Source: Niastella koreensis GR20-10 (GTDB taxonomy: Bacteria > Bacteroidota > Bacteroidia > Chitinophagales > Chitinophagaceae). Taken from it: 64,000 nucleotides of DNA. The position numbers and the translations under genes are program-made. The DNA lies in NCBI RefSeq assembly GCF_000246855.1, contig NC_016609.1:5282744-5346743 (forward strand), in the 5' to 3' direction. Each line of letters opens with the position of its first letter. The stretch's first letter is position 1. Of this stretch, positions 16,263-24,664 are shown piece after piece. The notes beneath the pieces are model-generated. The model ran no database searches, was not told the origin of the DNA, and saw only the letters and a program-made list of their open reading frames with translations.

Positions 16263-17288
16263 ATGCGTATTGCGTCCCGAAAAATTGTAAGCGAAGCCCT
16301 GGTCATCCACGCCATTTTTAGTATGGGTGTAGTAATGCTGGTAATAACGGGCATGTATTATTACTACCATTTTATTCTGCAAAAAATCGGTTTAACCACT
16401 TTTGCTTGTCTTTTCTTCCTGGTCTGTATTTACACCGGCAGAGCGCTTTGCGTACAATTCTATCTGCGCAATAAACCGTTTCATTTCAGCCTGTATACAG
16501 TTTTGGCATTAATGGCGATCATCATTACCTGGCCGTTGGTTGCAAAAAAGATCTTTGATTCGCCCGGAGACATAATAGAATTTTCCGTTACTACCCTGCC
16601 CTTCCTTATTATAGGCCTTGTAATGGGTATTTTTATAAAGCTGATCCGGGCCTCCATTCAAAAACAAATCCAGGAAGCCCGGATAACCGCCGAACAAAAA
16701 CAAAGCGAATTAGACCTGCTGCAATCCCAATTGAGCCCGCATTTTCTGTTTAATACCCTGAACAATATCTATGGCATTTCAATAACCCAACACGAACGGG
16801 TACCTGCCCTGTTATTAAAACTAAGCAGCCTGTTGCGTTATTCAGTGTACGATACCAAAAAACTGTTTGTACCTGTAACGGAAGAACTGGAATATATTAA
16901 TAATTATATCAGCTTTGAAAAGCTGAGATTAAGCGACCGGCTGGTGTTACAAACCGGGATAGAAACTATAAAAGACCCGGCCATCATGATTGCGCCTATG
17001 ATCCTGATCGTGTTTATCGAAAACGCCTTTAAACATGCCCGGAACACCCTGGATGAAAAAATCTATATTGAGATAGACCTGACTGTTACCGGTAATTTTA
17101 TTGTATTTTCAGTTAGGAACTCATACAATGAATTAAAACATGAAAACAGCATCAGCCAGGCCAGTTCCGGCCTTGGGCTTCCCAACACCATCAGGCGGCT
17201 CAACCTGTTGTATGAGGAAAATTATAAACTCGATCAGTTTATCGCAGACAATATGTACATTGTTCAACTTCGCTTAAAAACTAAATAA
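16263..17288 (+). CDS. LytS-type sensor histidine kinase (His_kinase family)
   Basis: The protein is about 341 residues from the ATG at 16263. The frame is open from 16092, but the extra 57 residues have no domain character and run through the divergent promoter. Four membrane segments (about 14-34, 41-60, 74-92, 108-128) are followed by a coiled-coil linker. The phosphoacceptor block is LDLLQSQLSPHFLFNTLNNIY with H160. The ATPase N box is IVFIENAFKHAR and a GLGLPNTIRRLNLLY block follows. This is the LytS/YehU-like kinase class that partners LytTR regulators. Five bases separate it from the regulator gene. Confidence 0.92.
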   Translation: MRIASRKIVSEALVIHAIFSMGVVMLVITGMYYYYHFILQKIGLTTFACLFFLVCIYTGRALCVQFYLRNKPFHFSLYTVLALMAIIITWPLVAKKIFDSPGDIIEFSVTTLPFLIIGLVMGIFIKLIRASIQKQIQEARITAEQKQSELDLLQSQLSPHFLFNTLNNIYGISITQHERVPALLLKLSSLLRYSVYDTKKLFVPVTEELEYINNYISFEKLRLSDRLVLQTGIETIKDPAIMIAPMILIVFIENAFKHARNTLDEKIYIEIDLTVTGNFIVFSVRNSYNELKHENSISQASSGLGLPNTIRRLNLLYEENYKLDQFIADNMYIVQLRLKTK

Positions 17289-17293
17289 CAGGT

Positions 17294-17998
17294 ATGTTTA
17301 ACTGTCTTGTCGTAGACGACGAACCTATTGCGCGGGATATAATAATAAATTACTGCAGCCATTTGCCCCAGCTGCGGGTACTGGGCAGTTGCGGCAATGT
17401 GTTTGAAGCAAAGGACATCCTGTTGCAAAACCCCATCGATATCCTGTTCCTGGACGTACACATGCCGGTACTGGATGGCATCAGCTTTTTACGCACCCTA
17501 AAAAACCGGCCGCAGGTAATTTTTATCACGGCTTATAAGGAATACGCAGTGGACGCTTTTGAACTCGCCGCCTGCGATTACCTGGTAAAACCATTCTCAC
17601 TCGAAAGGTTCATTATGGCAGTTGACAAGGCCACCGAAAAACCAAAGACGACCTCTAACCCGGTAAACGAAAACAGGCCCATCACACCCAATGACTATTT
17701 CTTTATAAAAGCCGATGGTAAAATTTACAAACTCTTATACAACGACATTCTGTTTGCAGAAGCAAAAGGAAACTATACCAAAATAGTCTGTACCGATCAA
17801 ATCCTGCTGCCCAACATGTCCTTCTCGGCGTTTGAGTCCCTGCTGCCAGCAGAGCTGTTCATTAGGGTACACCGCTCATTCATCATCAACAAATCGAAGA
17901 TTGATCATATAACGGGTAATACTGTAGAAATTCTGAAAATACAGATACCCATTGGAGTGAATTATAAAGAACCTTTTTTGAAAGCATTAGGATTATAA
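17294..17998 (+). CDS. LytTR-family response regulator
   Basis: The protein has 234 residues. The receiver has D8/D9 (VVDDEP), the phospho-acceptor D54 (ILFLDVHMP) and the LVKPFS lysine. The C-terminal LytTR DNA-binding domain covers about 135-230, with NDYFFIKADGKIYKLLYNDILFAEAKGNYTKI and the characteristic FIRVHRSFIINKSKIDHI. LytTR domains bind direct repeats through beta strands. The candidate target is the repeat array at 16121-16240. Gene order with the kinase at 16263 and the PepSY-like gene at 18070 suggests one module. Confidence 0.95.
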   Translation: MFNCLVVDDEPIARDIIINYCSHLPQLRVLGSCGNVFEAKDILLQNPIDILFLDVHMPVLDGISFLRTLKNRPQVIFITAYKEYAVDAFELAACDYLVKPFSLERFIMAVDKATEKPKTTSNPVNENRPITPNDYFFIKADGKIYKLLYNDILFAEAKGNYTKIVCTDQILLPNMSFSAFESLLPAELFIRVHRSFIINKSKIDHITGNTVEILKIQIPIGVNYKEPFLKALGL

Positions 17999-18069
17999 CA
18001 ACTACCAAAAGACAACAGAATCACTTTTTATATTAGCTTATAATTATTAAACTCAATTATTATTAAGCT

Positions 18070-18507
18070 ATGAAAAAGTATTTCTTAGTTTCAGGAATTC
18101 TATTGATTGCCGCTACCGGTTTTTGCCAGGAAAAAAAGGAGAAAAAAGAAAAAGTGGAAGTACCATCTGCCGCAGAAGCCGCTTTTAAAAAGAGCTATCC
18201 CACTGCCACCAAAACAAAATGGGGCAAAGAAGGCTCCGACTTTGAAGTTAACTTCATGGATGGAAAAAAAGAAATGTCGGCTGTATACAGCAGCAGCGGT
18301 GAGTTAAAAGAAACCGAAGTTGAAATTGAACCAAATGAGCTCCCAGCCGGCATTGTTACCTATGTTAAAGAACACTACAAAACGGAGATTAAAGAAGCGG
18401 CTAAGATCACGAAAGCCAATGGCGAAATAAACTATGAAGCGGAAGTAAATAAGAAGGACGTGATCTTTGATAAGAACGGGAAGTTTATTAAAGAGGCAAA
18501 AGATTAA
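18070..18507 (+). CDS. PepSY-like small secreted protein
   Basis: The 145-residue protein has a signal peptide (MKKYFLVSGILLIAATGFCQ) and a very Lys/Glu-rich linker. Two PepSY-like repeats follow (DUF2874 type): PSAAEAAFKKSYPTATKTKWG with DFEVNFMDGKKEMSAVYSSSGELKETE, then VTYVKEHYKTEIKEAAKI with INYEAEVNKKDVIFDKNGKF. Such proteins are common in the Bacteroidota periplasm, often next to two-component systems. Their exact role is not established. It follows the LytTR regulator by 71 bp and ends at a good terminator, so it may be the regulator's target or a signal-modulating partner. Confidence 0.85.
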   Translation: MKKYFLVSGILLIAATGFCQEKKEKKEKVEVPSAAEAAFKKSYPTATKTKWGKEGSDFEVNFMDGKKEMSAVYSSSGELKETEVEIEPNELPAGIVTYVKEHYKTEIKEAAKITKANGEINYEAEVNKKDVIFDKNGKFIKEAKD

Positions 18508-18523
18508 GGTTGCAGATATCAGC

Positions 18524-18557
18524 AAAAGCCTGTCTACTTTTCAGTAGCAGGCTTTTT
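18524..18557. terminator. Intrinsic terminator between convergent genes
   Basis: AAAAGCCTG-T-CTACT (18524-18538) pairs with AGTAGCAGGCTTTTT (18543-18557), with a one-base bulge and a TTTC loop. The right arm ends in five T, so it terminates the PepSY-like gene. The A run on the left gives a T run for the minus-strand LytTR gene ending at 18575, so it may work both ways. Confidence 0.85.
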
Positions 18558-18574
18558 ACATTTCACATCTGGAA

Positions 18575-19339
18575 CTATTGTGTCAGCCATTCTAAAAAAA
18601 TACGAACCCTGTTCTTGCTAACTACCAGGGCTTCTTTGAATGGTATAGAAAGGTTAACGATGTACTTTCGATGTTGAATGTGACTGGCATCAAGTATAGC
18701 CCGCCTGTTCAAGAGGTACTGCCGGTTAATACGAAAGAAGGCAGCTCCACACAATTCTTCCAGTTCATCTAACGATTGTTCAATGATGAAATTCCTGTTA
18801 TCAAAACATTGCAGGCAGGTAAGCTCATTATGAATGTAGAAAAATGCCGCTTGCTCCAATCCAATAGGCAACACCTTATCACGATGATGTACCAGGATTG
18901 AATTGGTTTTTCTTTTACCAGTTATATGACCGGTTATTGCCTGGATAATTTTTTCATAAACCTGTTCCTTTGGCAAAAAATGATCCTTCAACCGCCGAAA
19001 TTTATCAATAGAAGTACGAATAGACTGTTCTGTATAGGGCTTTAATACATAATCGACACCATTGCTTCGAAAGGCTTCCAGGGCATACTCGTCGTATGCC
19101 GTACAAAAAATAACCGGCGCCGGGATCGTTACTGATTTGAATACCTCAAAACTTAACCCATCCCCCAATTGAATATCTGATAAGATCAGGTCAACGGGAG
19201 GGGACCGTTGTAAAAAAGCTGTTGCATTTTTAACGGAATCAAGGATCGCAACAATATTGGTATTGTTATCGATGCGAACAAGCAGTTCGGCCAGGTCTTC
19301 TGAAGTAAGCAGCTCGTCTTCTATAATTACAATATTCAT
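18575..19339 (-). CDS. LytTR-family response regulator (second pair)
   Basis: The protein has 254 residues. The receiver has E7/D8/E9 (IIEDE), the phospho-acceptor D55 (LILSDIQLG) and YVLKPYT. The C-terminal LytTR domain runs from about 155 to 250 (ILVHHRDKVLPIGLEQAAFFYIHNE, FFRINRQYLLNRRAI). It overlaps the kinase gene by 4 bp. It is the last gene of the eight-gene run that begins with the RND pump genes at 29913, so it probably controls that operon. Confidence 0.95.
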   Translation of the reverse strand: MNIVIIEDELLTSEDLAELLVRIDNNTNIVAILDSVKNATAFLQRSPPVDLILSDIQLGDGLSFEVFKSVTIPAPVIFCTAYDEYALEAFRSNGVDYVLKPYTEQSIRTSIDKFRRLKDHFLPKEQVYEKIIQAITGHITGKRKTNSILVHHRDKVLPIGLEQAAFFYIHNELTCLQCFDNRNFIIEQSLDELEELCGAAFFRINRQYLLNRRAILDASHIQHRKYIVNLSIPFKEALVVSKNRVRIFLEWLTQ

Positions 19340-20388
19340 GGTCTAATAACTTTTAAATGCACCTTAAAAAACTGGCTATCATTCACAATATGGATATCCT
19401 CCTGTGACAGCAATTTATACCGGTCGGATAAATTTTTTAAGCCAACACCATCTCCACGATCTGCATACAATTTTTCCTGAATGTTATTTTCTACGAGGAT
19501 CCAGCCAGACTCCATGTAATTGATATTGATATATAGCGGGCGCTCCTGGGTAAGCCGGTTATGTTTGATGGCATTTTCGATCGTTAACTGTAAAGAAAAA
19601 ACAGGCAGAAAAGCATTTTGCAGATCTGTTGCGGGAATATTAACCGTGTATACCAGCGCATCTCTGAATCTTATTTTTTGCATTTCGAGGTAGTAGCTGG
19701 AAAACTTTAATTCTTCTTCCAGGGAAACAATATGTTGTTCGTTGTGTGAAATGGAGAAACGTAAAAAGGAAGAAAGTTTCACCAGGTAGTCTTCAGCCAG
19801 CACAGGATCTTTATGGATCAGTGATTTTAACGCCGTCAATGAATTGAATAAAAAATGTGGATGTAACTGGCTTTTTAGTTTTTCATGTTGTGCCTCCAGG
19901 CTTTTTACCCGCAGCCGTGAATTTTCAGCCTGCATATTGGCATACGCCAGTTGGATATTGGCCTGTTCTGACCGGGATTGAATTAGCTCAATAGCGATCA
20001 GTGATAGCGTATTAAAACAAGCTACAAAGATAAGCGGTCCCGAAATGGGCGATTGCATTGGCTCATCGCTCAAAAAACGGTAAACCGGGGAATTCGCAAT
20101 CAACAAACCTATAGAACAGGTAACCAGGTAACTGGGAAAGTAATAGAAAAACCATCTGGCCCACTTAATGTGAGCTACTATTGGTAAAAAGAAAAGCAGG
20201 ATCAACAGATCTGTTACCCAGCAAACGCTATTGGCTAGAAAAAACTTCAGCAGTTTCAGTACTATTTCGGGGTAAACGCCCTTATCGTACCAGAGATAGC
20301 AAATAAACAAAACAGACAATACCAGGAATAACAGGTTTATAAACCCCGCTATATAGATCAGTTGCCTGTTTTGCCGGGAGATATGCAT
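19336..20388 (-). CDS. LytS-type sensor histidine kinase (second pair)
   Basis: The protein has 350 residues. Four membrane segments (about 11-32, 50-72, 80-98, 117-135) are followed by a helical linker. The signature is LKSQLHPHFLFNSLTALKSLI with H178 as the likely phosphoacceptor. The N box is LTIENAIKHN and the last ATP-lid block is GDGVGLKNLSDRYKLL. It is related to but distinct from the plus-strand kinase at 16263. It starts 20 bp after the DUF4249 gene and overlaps the regulator by 4 bp. Its position after a TonB receptor and a DUF4249 lipoprotein suggests it senses the ligand or the state of that outer-membrane system. Confidence 0.93.
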   Translation of the reverse strand: MHISRQNRQLIYIAGFINLLFLVLSVLFICYLWYDKGVYPEIVLKLLKFFLANSVCWVTDLLILLFFLPIVAHIKWARWFFYYFPSYLVTCSIGLLIANSPVYRFLSDEPMQSPISGPLIFVACFNTLSLIAIELIQSRSEQANIQLAYANMQAENSRLRVKSLEAQHEKLKSQLHPHFLFNSLTALKSLIHKDPVLAEDYLVKLSSFLRFSISHNEQHIVSLEEELKFSSYYLEMQKIRFRDALVYTVNIPATDLQNAFLPVFSLQLTIENAIKHNRLTQERPLYININYMESGWILVENNIQEKLYADRGDGVGLKNLSDRYKLLSQEDIHIVNDSQFFKVHLKVIRP

Positions 20389-20408
20389 ACAATAAAATTA
20401 CCTAATTA

Positions 20409-21194
20409 TTAATATTTTACCACTGCTGTTTTATTGCTTACAGTTTGGGCGCTGAAATACCCAAGGCATCCGCCATGAATATTGGTAGTGGGCGTAGCAG
20501 GCGACGACAGGCTGCCGTTATCATAAGCTACCGCTTCTGCTTCGTGCAAATAGGTATATACACCCGCATCAACACCCACAAGACTTAACTGCACCACGTA
20601 ATTATTTTTGATCTCCCCTGTATCGGCATCTACTTTATCCCGGATGTACCTGCCGTTCGACAAGCGATCGTCAAATGTTAAAAAGCGATCATCCTTTACG
20701 CCATTCAACAATAAGTTGTATTTGTAATAGTTCACCGTATTACCGGGATCCTGGTAATTGGCGATCGAATTAATTTTTGAGGTATCTCTCAGATCAAAAG
20801 TTACTGAATCCAGCTGCACAGGTTGCGGCATGGTTGAAGAAGCAGTAAACCTGGCGCCATTCAGTGATACATTTAACAGATAGGTATGACCGGGTATACC
20901 CTGCATAATTTTCCAGGTGCGATACAATCCTGCATCGGCAGTTTCTGTAAGCTCGTCGGTAACGCCCGCAGTTGAATCTGTAATAGTTACCGTGGCCCCC
21001 GATACGCCCGGAAATGTATTGTTTTCATAAAACCCAACTGTTTTAACAATGGATACAAAATAAGGTCCGGCAGTATCACTCACAGCTCCCTGGATATTGA
21101 TCTGGGCCTGCGCATTATTTAATTTGGGCGTGATGGTTTTTGTGCAAGACAAAAAAGCACTAATGAGTGCAATTATGATGAGGTTGCGCTTCAT
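20409..21194 (-). CDS. DUF4249 family lipoprotein
   Basis: The protein has 261 residues. The signal ends in a lipobox (ISAFLSC, Cys17). The next segment INIQGAVSDTAGPYFVSIVKTVGFYENNTFPGVSGATVTITD is the hallmark N-terminal region of DUF4249. Near the C-terminus, Cys244 lies in the terminal NIHGGCLGYFSAQTVS segment. In Bacteroidota these lipoproteins are regularly encoded right after a TonB-dependent receptor, as here (4-bp gap), and are thought to sit at the surface with it. Molecular function is unknown. Confidence 0.88.
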   Translation of the reverse strand: MKRNLIIIALISAFLSCTKTITPKLNNAQAQINIQGAVSDTAGPYFVSIVKTVGFYENNTFPGVSGATVTITDSTAGVTDELTETADAGLYRTWKIMQGIPGHTYLLNVSLNGARFTASSTMPQPVQLDSVTFDLRDTSKINSIANYQDPGNTVNYYKYNLLLNGVKDDRFLTFDDRLSNGRYIRDKVDADTGEIKNNYVVQLSLVGVDAGVYTYLHEAEAVAYDNGSLSSPATPTTNIHGGCLGYFSAQTVSNKTAVVKY

Positions 21195-21198
21195 GTTG

Positions 21199-23529
21199 TT
21201 AGAATTTAAAATTATAGGTAACAGCTGGCACCATCTTAAACAAAGTGGTTTGTACTACCTGGGTGTGAGCAGGGTCCTGGGGATCTTTCTGAAAATTGAT
21301 GCTGTATGGATTGGAATAACCATAAGCATTGTAGATAGAAAAATTGAGGTCACTTTGAAATTTAGGCGTGTTCTTTAATTGAAGTGTCGCTCCCAGGTCG
21401 AGCCGGTGATAGGCAGGCAGGCGGTAGCCATTGCGGGAAGCATAATAATATACCGGCACTCCATCTACGGGAAATTTACCGGATGGCCAGGTAACCGCAT
21501 TGCCTGTATTGTACACCCAGGCTGCAGAAAAGGTCCATTTGTGGTTGTATTTATAAATACCAACAATAGCTATATTGTGCGTTTGGTCCTGCGTGGCAGG
21601 ATACCAGTTATTATTATTTATGCCATTTATCTGCCGTTCTGTACGTGAAAGGGTATAACTGATCCAACCACTTAGCCGGCCGCTCTTTTTCTTGATATAA
21701 TTCTCCCAACCATACGCTCTCCCTTTCCCGAACAGTAAGTCGGCCTCCACATTGTTATTCCCTACCAGGTTGGCATTGTTCTTATAATCGATCTCATGCT
21801 GTAAATTTTTATAGTACACCTCCGACGAAAATTCATACTGACTGTTATGAAAATTACTGTAATAACCGGCTGATACCTGGTCAGCCAGCTGTGGCTGCAC
21901 AATATTACTGGTTGGCAAATACACATTGGTTGGGCTGTTAGACGTTGAATTATTTAACAAGTGAATGTTCTGTACACTACGATCATACGCAACCTTTACA
22001 GAACTGATATCATTCAACTGATAAGTGACCGCCAAACGCGGTTCGGGGTTTACATATGTTTTTACCGTTTTACCACGATCATACCAGGTAGTGGTTAGGA
22101 TATTACCCGCATTATCATATGTATACACGTTTCCAGGTCCTAAAATAGTAAGGACACTAAGCCGGATACCATACATTATTTTTAGTTTGCCGGTAGCACT
22201 CCATTCGTGCGAAGCATATACGGCGTTTTCGAGTGCATACTTTTTTTCAAGCGTAATATCGTTGTACTTGGAAGCCTGGTCAGAGCGGGCCTGTCCGGGC
22301 TGGGTAATATGATAAATAAAATTAAAACCAACATCAAATTTGTTCCGGGGATTAAAAAAATAATTGAAATCCTGTTTTAACTGATAGTCAGTAATACTGG
22401 AAGTAACCCGCACATTATTATTGTTGCTGGTGAACTGGGTATTGTAATTATACTGACTGTAAATAAGAGAAGTGTTTGAAAACAGCTTATCGTTAAACAA
22501 ATGGTTCCAGCGCATGGTAGCGGTAGAATTACCCCAGTCAACGCCTCCATTGTGTTTTACCGATAAAACGTCCTTGCCAAAATAACCCGATAAAAATACC
22601 CTGTCATTTTTCCCAAGCCGGTAGTTGGCTTTCATATTCAGGTCGTAGAAATATAATTTACTTCCACTGATATTGGTATCACTTGACAAACCCGTAAAAA
22701 CATCTACATAGGTCCTTCTGCCGCTGACGGTGAATGAGCCTTTATCTTTTACAATGGGTCCCTCCAGGTTAAGTCGTGAAGCGATCAGGCCAATGCCACC
22801 ACTGCCTGAAAATTTTTGATTATTGCCATCCTTCATTTTAATATCTTCCACTGAAGCCAACCGCCCGCCATAAGCGGCCGGCATGCCACCCTTATAGATA
22901 GATACATCTTTGATAGCATCTGCATTGAATACCGAAAAAAAACCTAATAAATGCGAGGCATTGTATACGGGTGCTTCGTCGAGTAAGATTAAATTCTGGT
23001 CGGCTCCTCCACCTCTTACATAAAAACCGGATTTCCCATCGCCCGCCGACTTAACACCGGGTAATAACTGAATGGTTTTTAAGATATCCTTTTCTCCCAG
23101 CAATACCGGTACATTTTTAATTTCTTCAATCGAAAGGCGCTGTAAACCAGGTGGCGTTTTTAAGATATTAGTGGCCTTTTTGCCGGCCACCACTACCTCC
23201 TGCAATTGACCATTGCCTGTACCCAGGCTTCTGCTTACGGTCATATTATGTTGCAGGTCCAACTCAATAGTATCCGTTGCATAACCTGAAAAAGAGATAA
23301 CCATGGTGTAATGCCCTTTGGGTAATGTGATGGAATAAAAGCCATAAGCGTTTGTTACAACACCCAACCCGGCCTTTTGCAGAAAGGCAACACTGGCGCC
23401 GCTTAAGGTTTCTCCCGACTTTTTATCCTTTATGGTTCCGGATACAGAAAAGCCCGGTTGCTGCCGGGCATATATTACCAGTGGAAGTAAGACTAATACA
23501 AGCGCCCTGATTTTTTTGTGATTCGCCAT
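21199..23529 (-). CDS. TonB-dependent receptor with CarboxypepD-reg domain (DUF4249 partner)
   Basis: The protein is about 776 residues from the ATG at 23529. The longer frame begins at TTG 23550 and adds only seven residues before the signal peptide. Domain order is signal (MANHKKIRALVLVLLPLVIYA) and carboxypeptidase-regulatory-like domain (FSVSGTIKDKKSGETLSGASVAFL). The plug follows (LLGEKDILKTIQLLPGVKSAGDGKSGFYVRGGGADQNLILLDEAPVY in pieces), then the barrel, ending TTLFKMVPAVTYNFKF. The VRGG and LLDEAPVYN blocks are those of the FecA-like group found with DUF4249. It lies about 107 bp after the YncE-like gene and 4 bp before DUF4249. The gap may hold a weak promoter, but no exact consensus was seen. 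Ligand unknown. Confidence 0.92.
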   Translation of the reverse strand: MANHKKIRALVLVLLPLVIYARQQPGFSVSGTIKDKKSGETLSGASVAFLQKAGLGVVTNAYGFYSITLPKGHYTMVISFSGYATDTIELDLQHNMTVSRSLGTGNGQLQEVVVAGKKATNILKTPPGLQRLSIEEIKNVPVLLGEKDILKTIQLLPGVKSAGDGKSGFYVRGGGADQNLILLDEAPVYNASHLLGFFSVFNADAIKDVSIYKGGMPAAYGGRLASVEDIKMKDGNNQKFSGSGGIGLIASRLNLEGPIVKDKGSFTVSGRRTYVDVFTGLSSDTNISGSKLYFYDLNMKANYRLGKNDRVFLSGYFGKDVLSVKHNGGVDWGNSTATMRWNHLFNDKLFSNTSLIYSQYNYNTQFTSNNNNVRVTSSITDYQLKQDFNYFFNPRNKFDVGFNFIYHITQPGQARSDQASKYNDITLEKKYALENAVYASHEWSATGKLKIMYGIRLSVLTILGPGNVYTYDNAGNILTTTWYDRGKTVKTYVNPEPRLAVTYQLNDISSVKVAYDRSVQNIHLLNNSTSNSPTNVYLPTSNIVQPQLADQVSAGYYSNFHNSQYEFSSEVYYKNLQHEIDYKNNANLVGNNNVEADLLFGKGRAYGWENYIKKKSGRLSGWISYTLSRTERQINGINNNNWYPATQDQTHNIAIVGIYKYNHKWTFSAAWVYNTGNAVTWPSGKFPVDGVPVYYYASRNGYRLPAYHRLDLGATLQLKNTPKFQSDLNFSIYNAYGYSNPYSINFQKDPQDPAHTQVVQTTLFKMVPAVTYNFKF

Positions 23530-23635
23530 TGTGATCGTGGTTTGATTCAATGACGCAAAAATGTAACAACCGGAATTGCGGACAATATCCGTTTACCGTG
23601 AAGTGGACAAATCCGGGGGCGAGTGGAAGGCGAAC

Positions 23636-24655
23636 TTATTTATCAGATCCAACTACCAATACCTGGAAGGTATTGGGCACTACAGCTGGCCTTCCATTTG
23701 CTTGGGTGGCGGCTTCAAAATCAGCAGTTGGCAAATACAATTTATGCGTGGCAGCATCAAGCGTTATAGTGCGGGCTCCCCTTTTAGTAGGCAGGGTAGC
23801 TACTTTACTATAATCATCTTTCTCTCCTTCCTTTACTACCGTTATATTTCCTTCGCCGTTGGAAGTATAAATATATTTGGATGTTTCATCAAAGGCTACC
23901 CCATCGCAGCCTGCGCCAATTGGAATTTTGCTTACAATAGCACCATTACTGGCATCCAGCACCATTAACTGCCTGCTGTCGCTACAGGTAGAAAACAACC
24001 GGTGTGTGGTTTTGTCGATGGCTAAACCGGTAGGCGCTACGCCAGGACTCAATGGCCAACGATGCAGTACCCGCTGGCTTTTAAGTTCTATCACTACAAT
24101 TTCGCTTTTATTTTCTATGTTAACAAACAACATACCCGCGCCATCCGTCGCGGCCTCTTCCGGTTTTCCACCCACATCAACAGTTCCCACCACCCTATCA
24201 TTTTCCGGATCAACAATACTTACACTATTACTACGGCCATTGCATACGATCAGGTGTTTTGTAAATTCATCATACATAATGGCATCCGGGTTTTGCCCCA
24301 CAGGCAACTGACCAAATACTTTGGCCGTTTGCAGATCAAAAACGGTCAATGTATTCAACCGGCCATTGCTGGTATACCCTTTATTCAGGTTGGGCACAAA
24401 TGCAATCCCATGCACCCCGGTGGTGCCGGGAATAACACCCAGCGAATCGCCGGTTGTTTTGTTAACAATGTTTACCTGGGTGCCATGTGAGACATATAGT
24501 TTTTCAGAACCTGGCTGTATGGACAGGTAATCCCAGCCACCGGTCCCGGACAAATGAAAGGTTGTTAATAAATGTATGCCGGTAGCCGTTTGCGCTTTGC
24601 ATGAAAGTGCTGCAATTAGTATCAGCACACAGATTAATCCCGATTGCTTTTTCAT
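23636..24655 (-). CDS. YncE-like YVTN beta-propeller protein, secreted (copy B)
   Basis: This 339-residue protein has a signal peptide ending near SCKAQ (MKKQSGLICVLILIAALSCKAQ), possibly a lipoprotein signal through Cys19. Blades such as KLYVSHGTQVNIVNKTTGDS, TLTVFDLQTAKVFGQL, SVSIVDPENDRVVGTV and LMVLDASNGAIVSKI define a YVTN/YncE propeller. It is paralogous to copy A at 5349-6380 along its whole length. It sits 9 bp after the RND pump gene and upstream of a TonB receptor, so here the same protein type joins an efflux system and a receptor. The periplasm or outer-membrane inner face is the likely site. Its ligand is unknown. Confidence 0.85.
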   Translation of the reverse strand: MKKQSGLICVLILIAALSCKAQTATGIHLLTTFHLSGTGGWDYLSIQPGSEKLYVSHGTQVNIVNKTTGDSLGVIPGTTGVHGIAFVPNLNKGYTSNGRLNTLTVFDLQTAKVFGQLPVGQNPDAIMYDEFTKHLIVCNGRSNSVSIVDPENDRVVGTVDVGGKPEEAATDGAGMLFVNIENKSEIVVIELKSQRVLHRWPLSPGVAPTGLAIDKTTHRLFSTCSDSRQLMVLDASNGAIVSKIPIGAGCDGVAFDETSKYIYTSNGEGNITVVKEGEKDDYSKVATLPTKRGARTITLDAATHKLYLPTADFEAATQANGRPAVVPNTFQVLVVGSDK

Positions 24656-24664
24656 GTTAAATGT

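Noticed and set aside
24062..24490. 142-codon plus-strand open frame
   Set aside because: Antisense shadow of the YncE-like propeller gene, with low-complexity composition.
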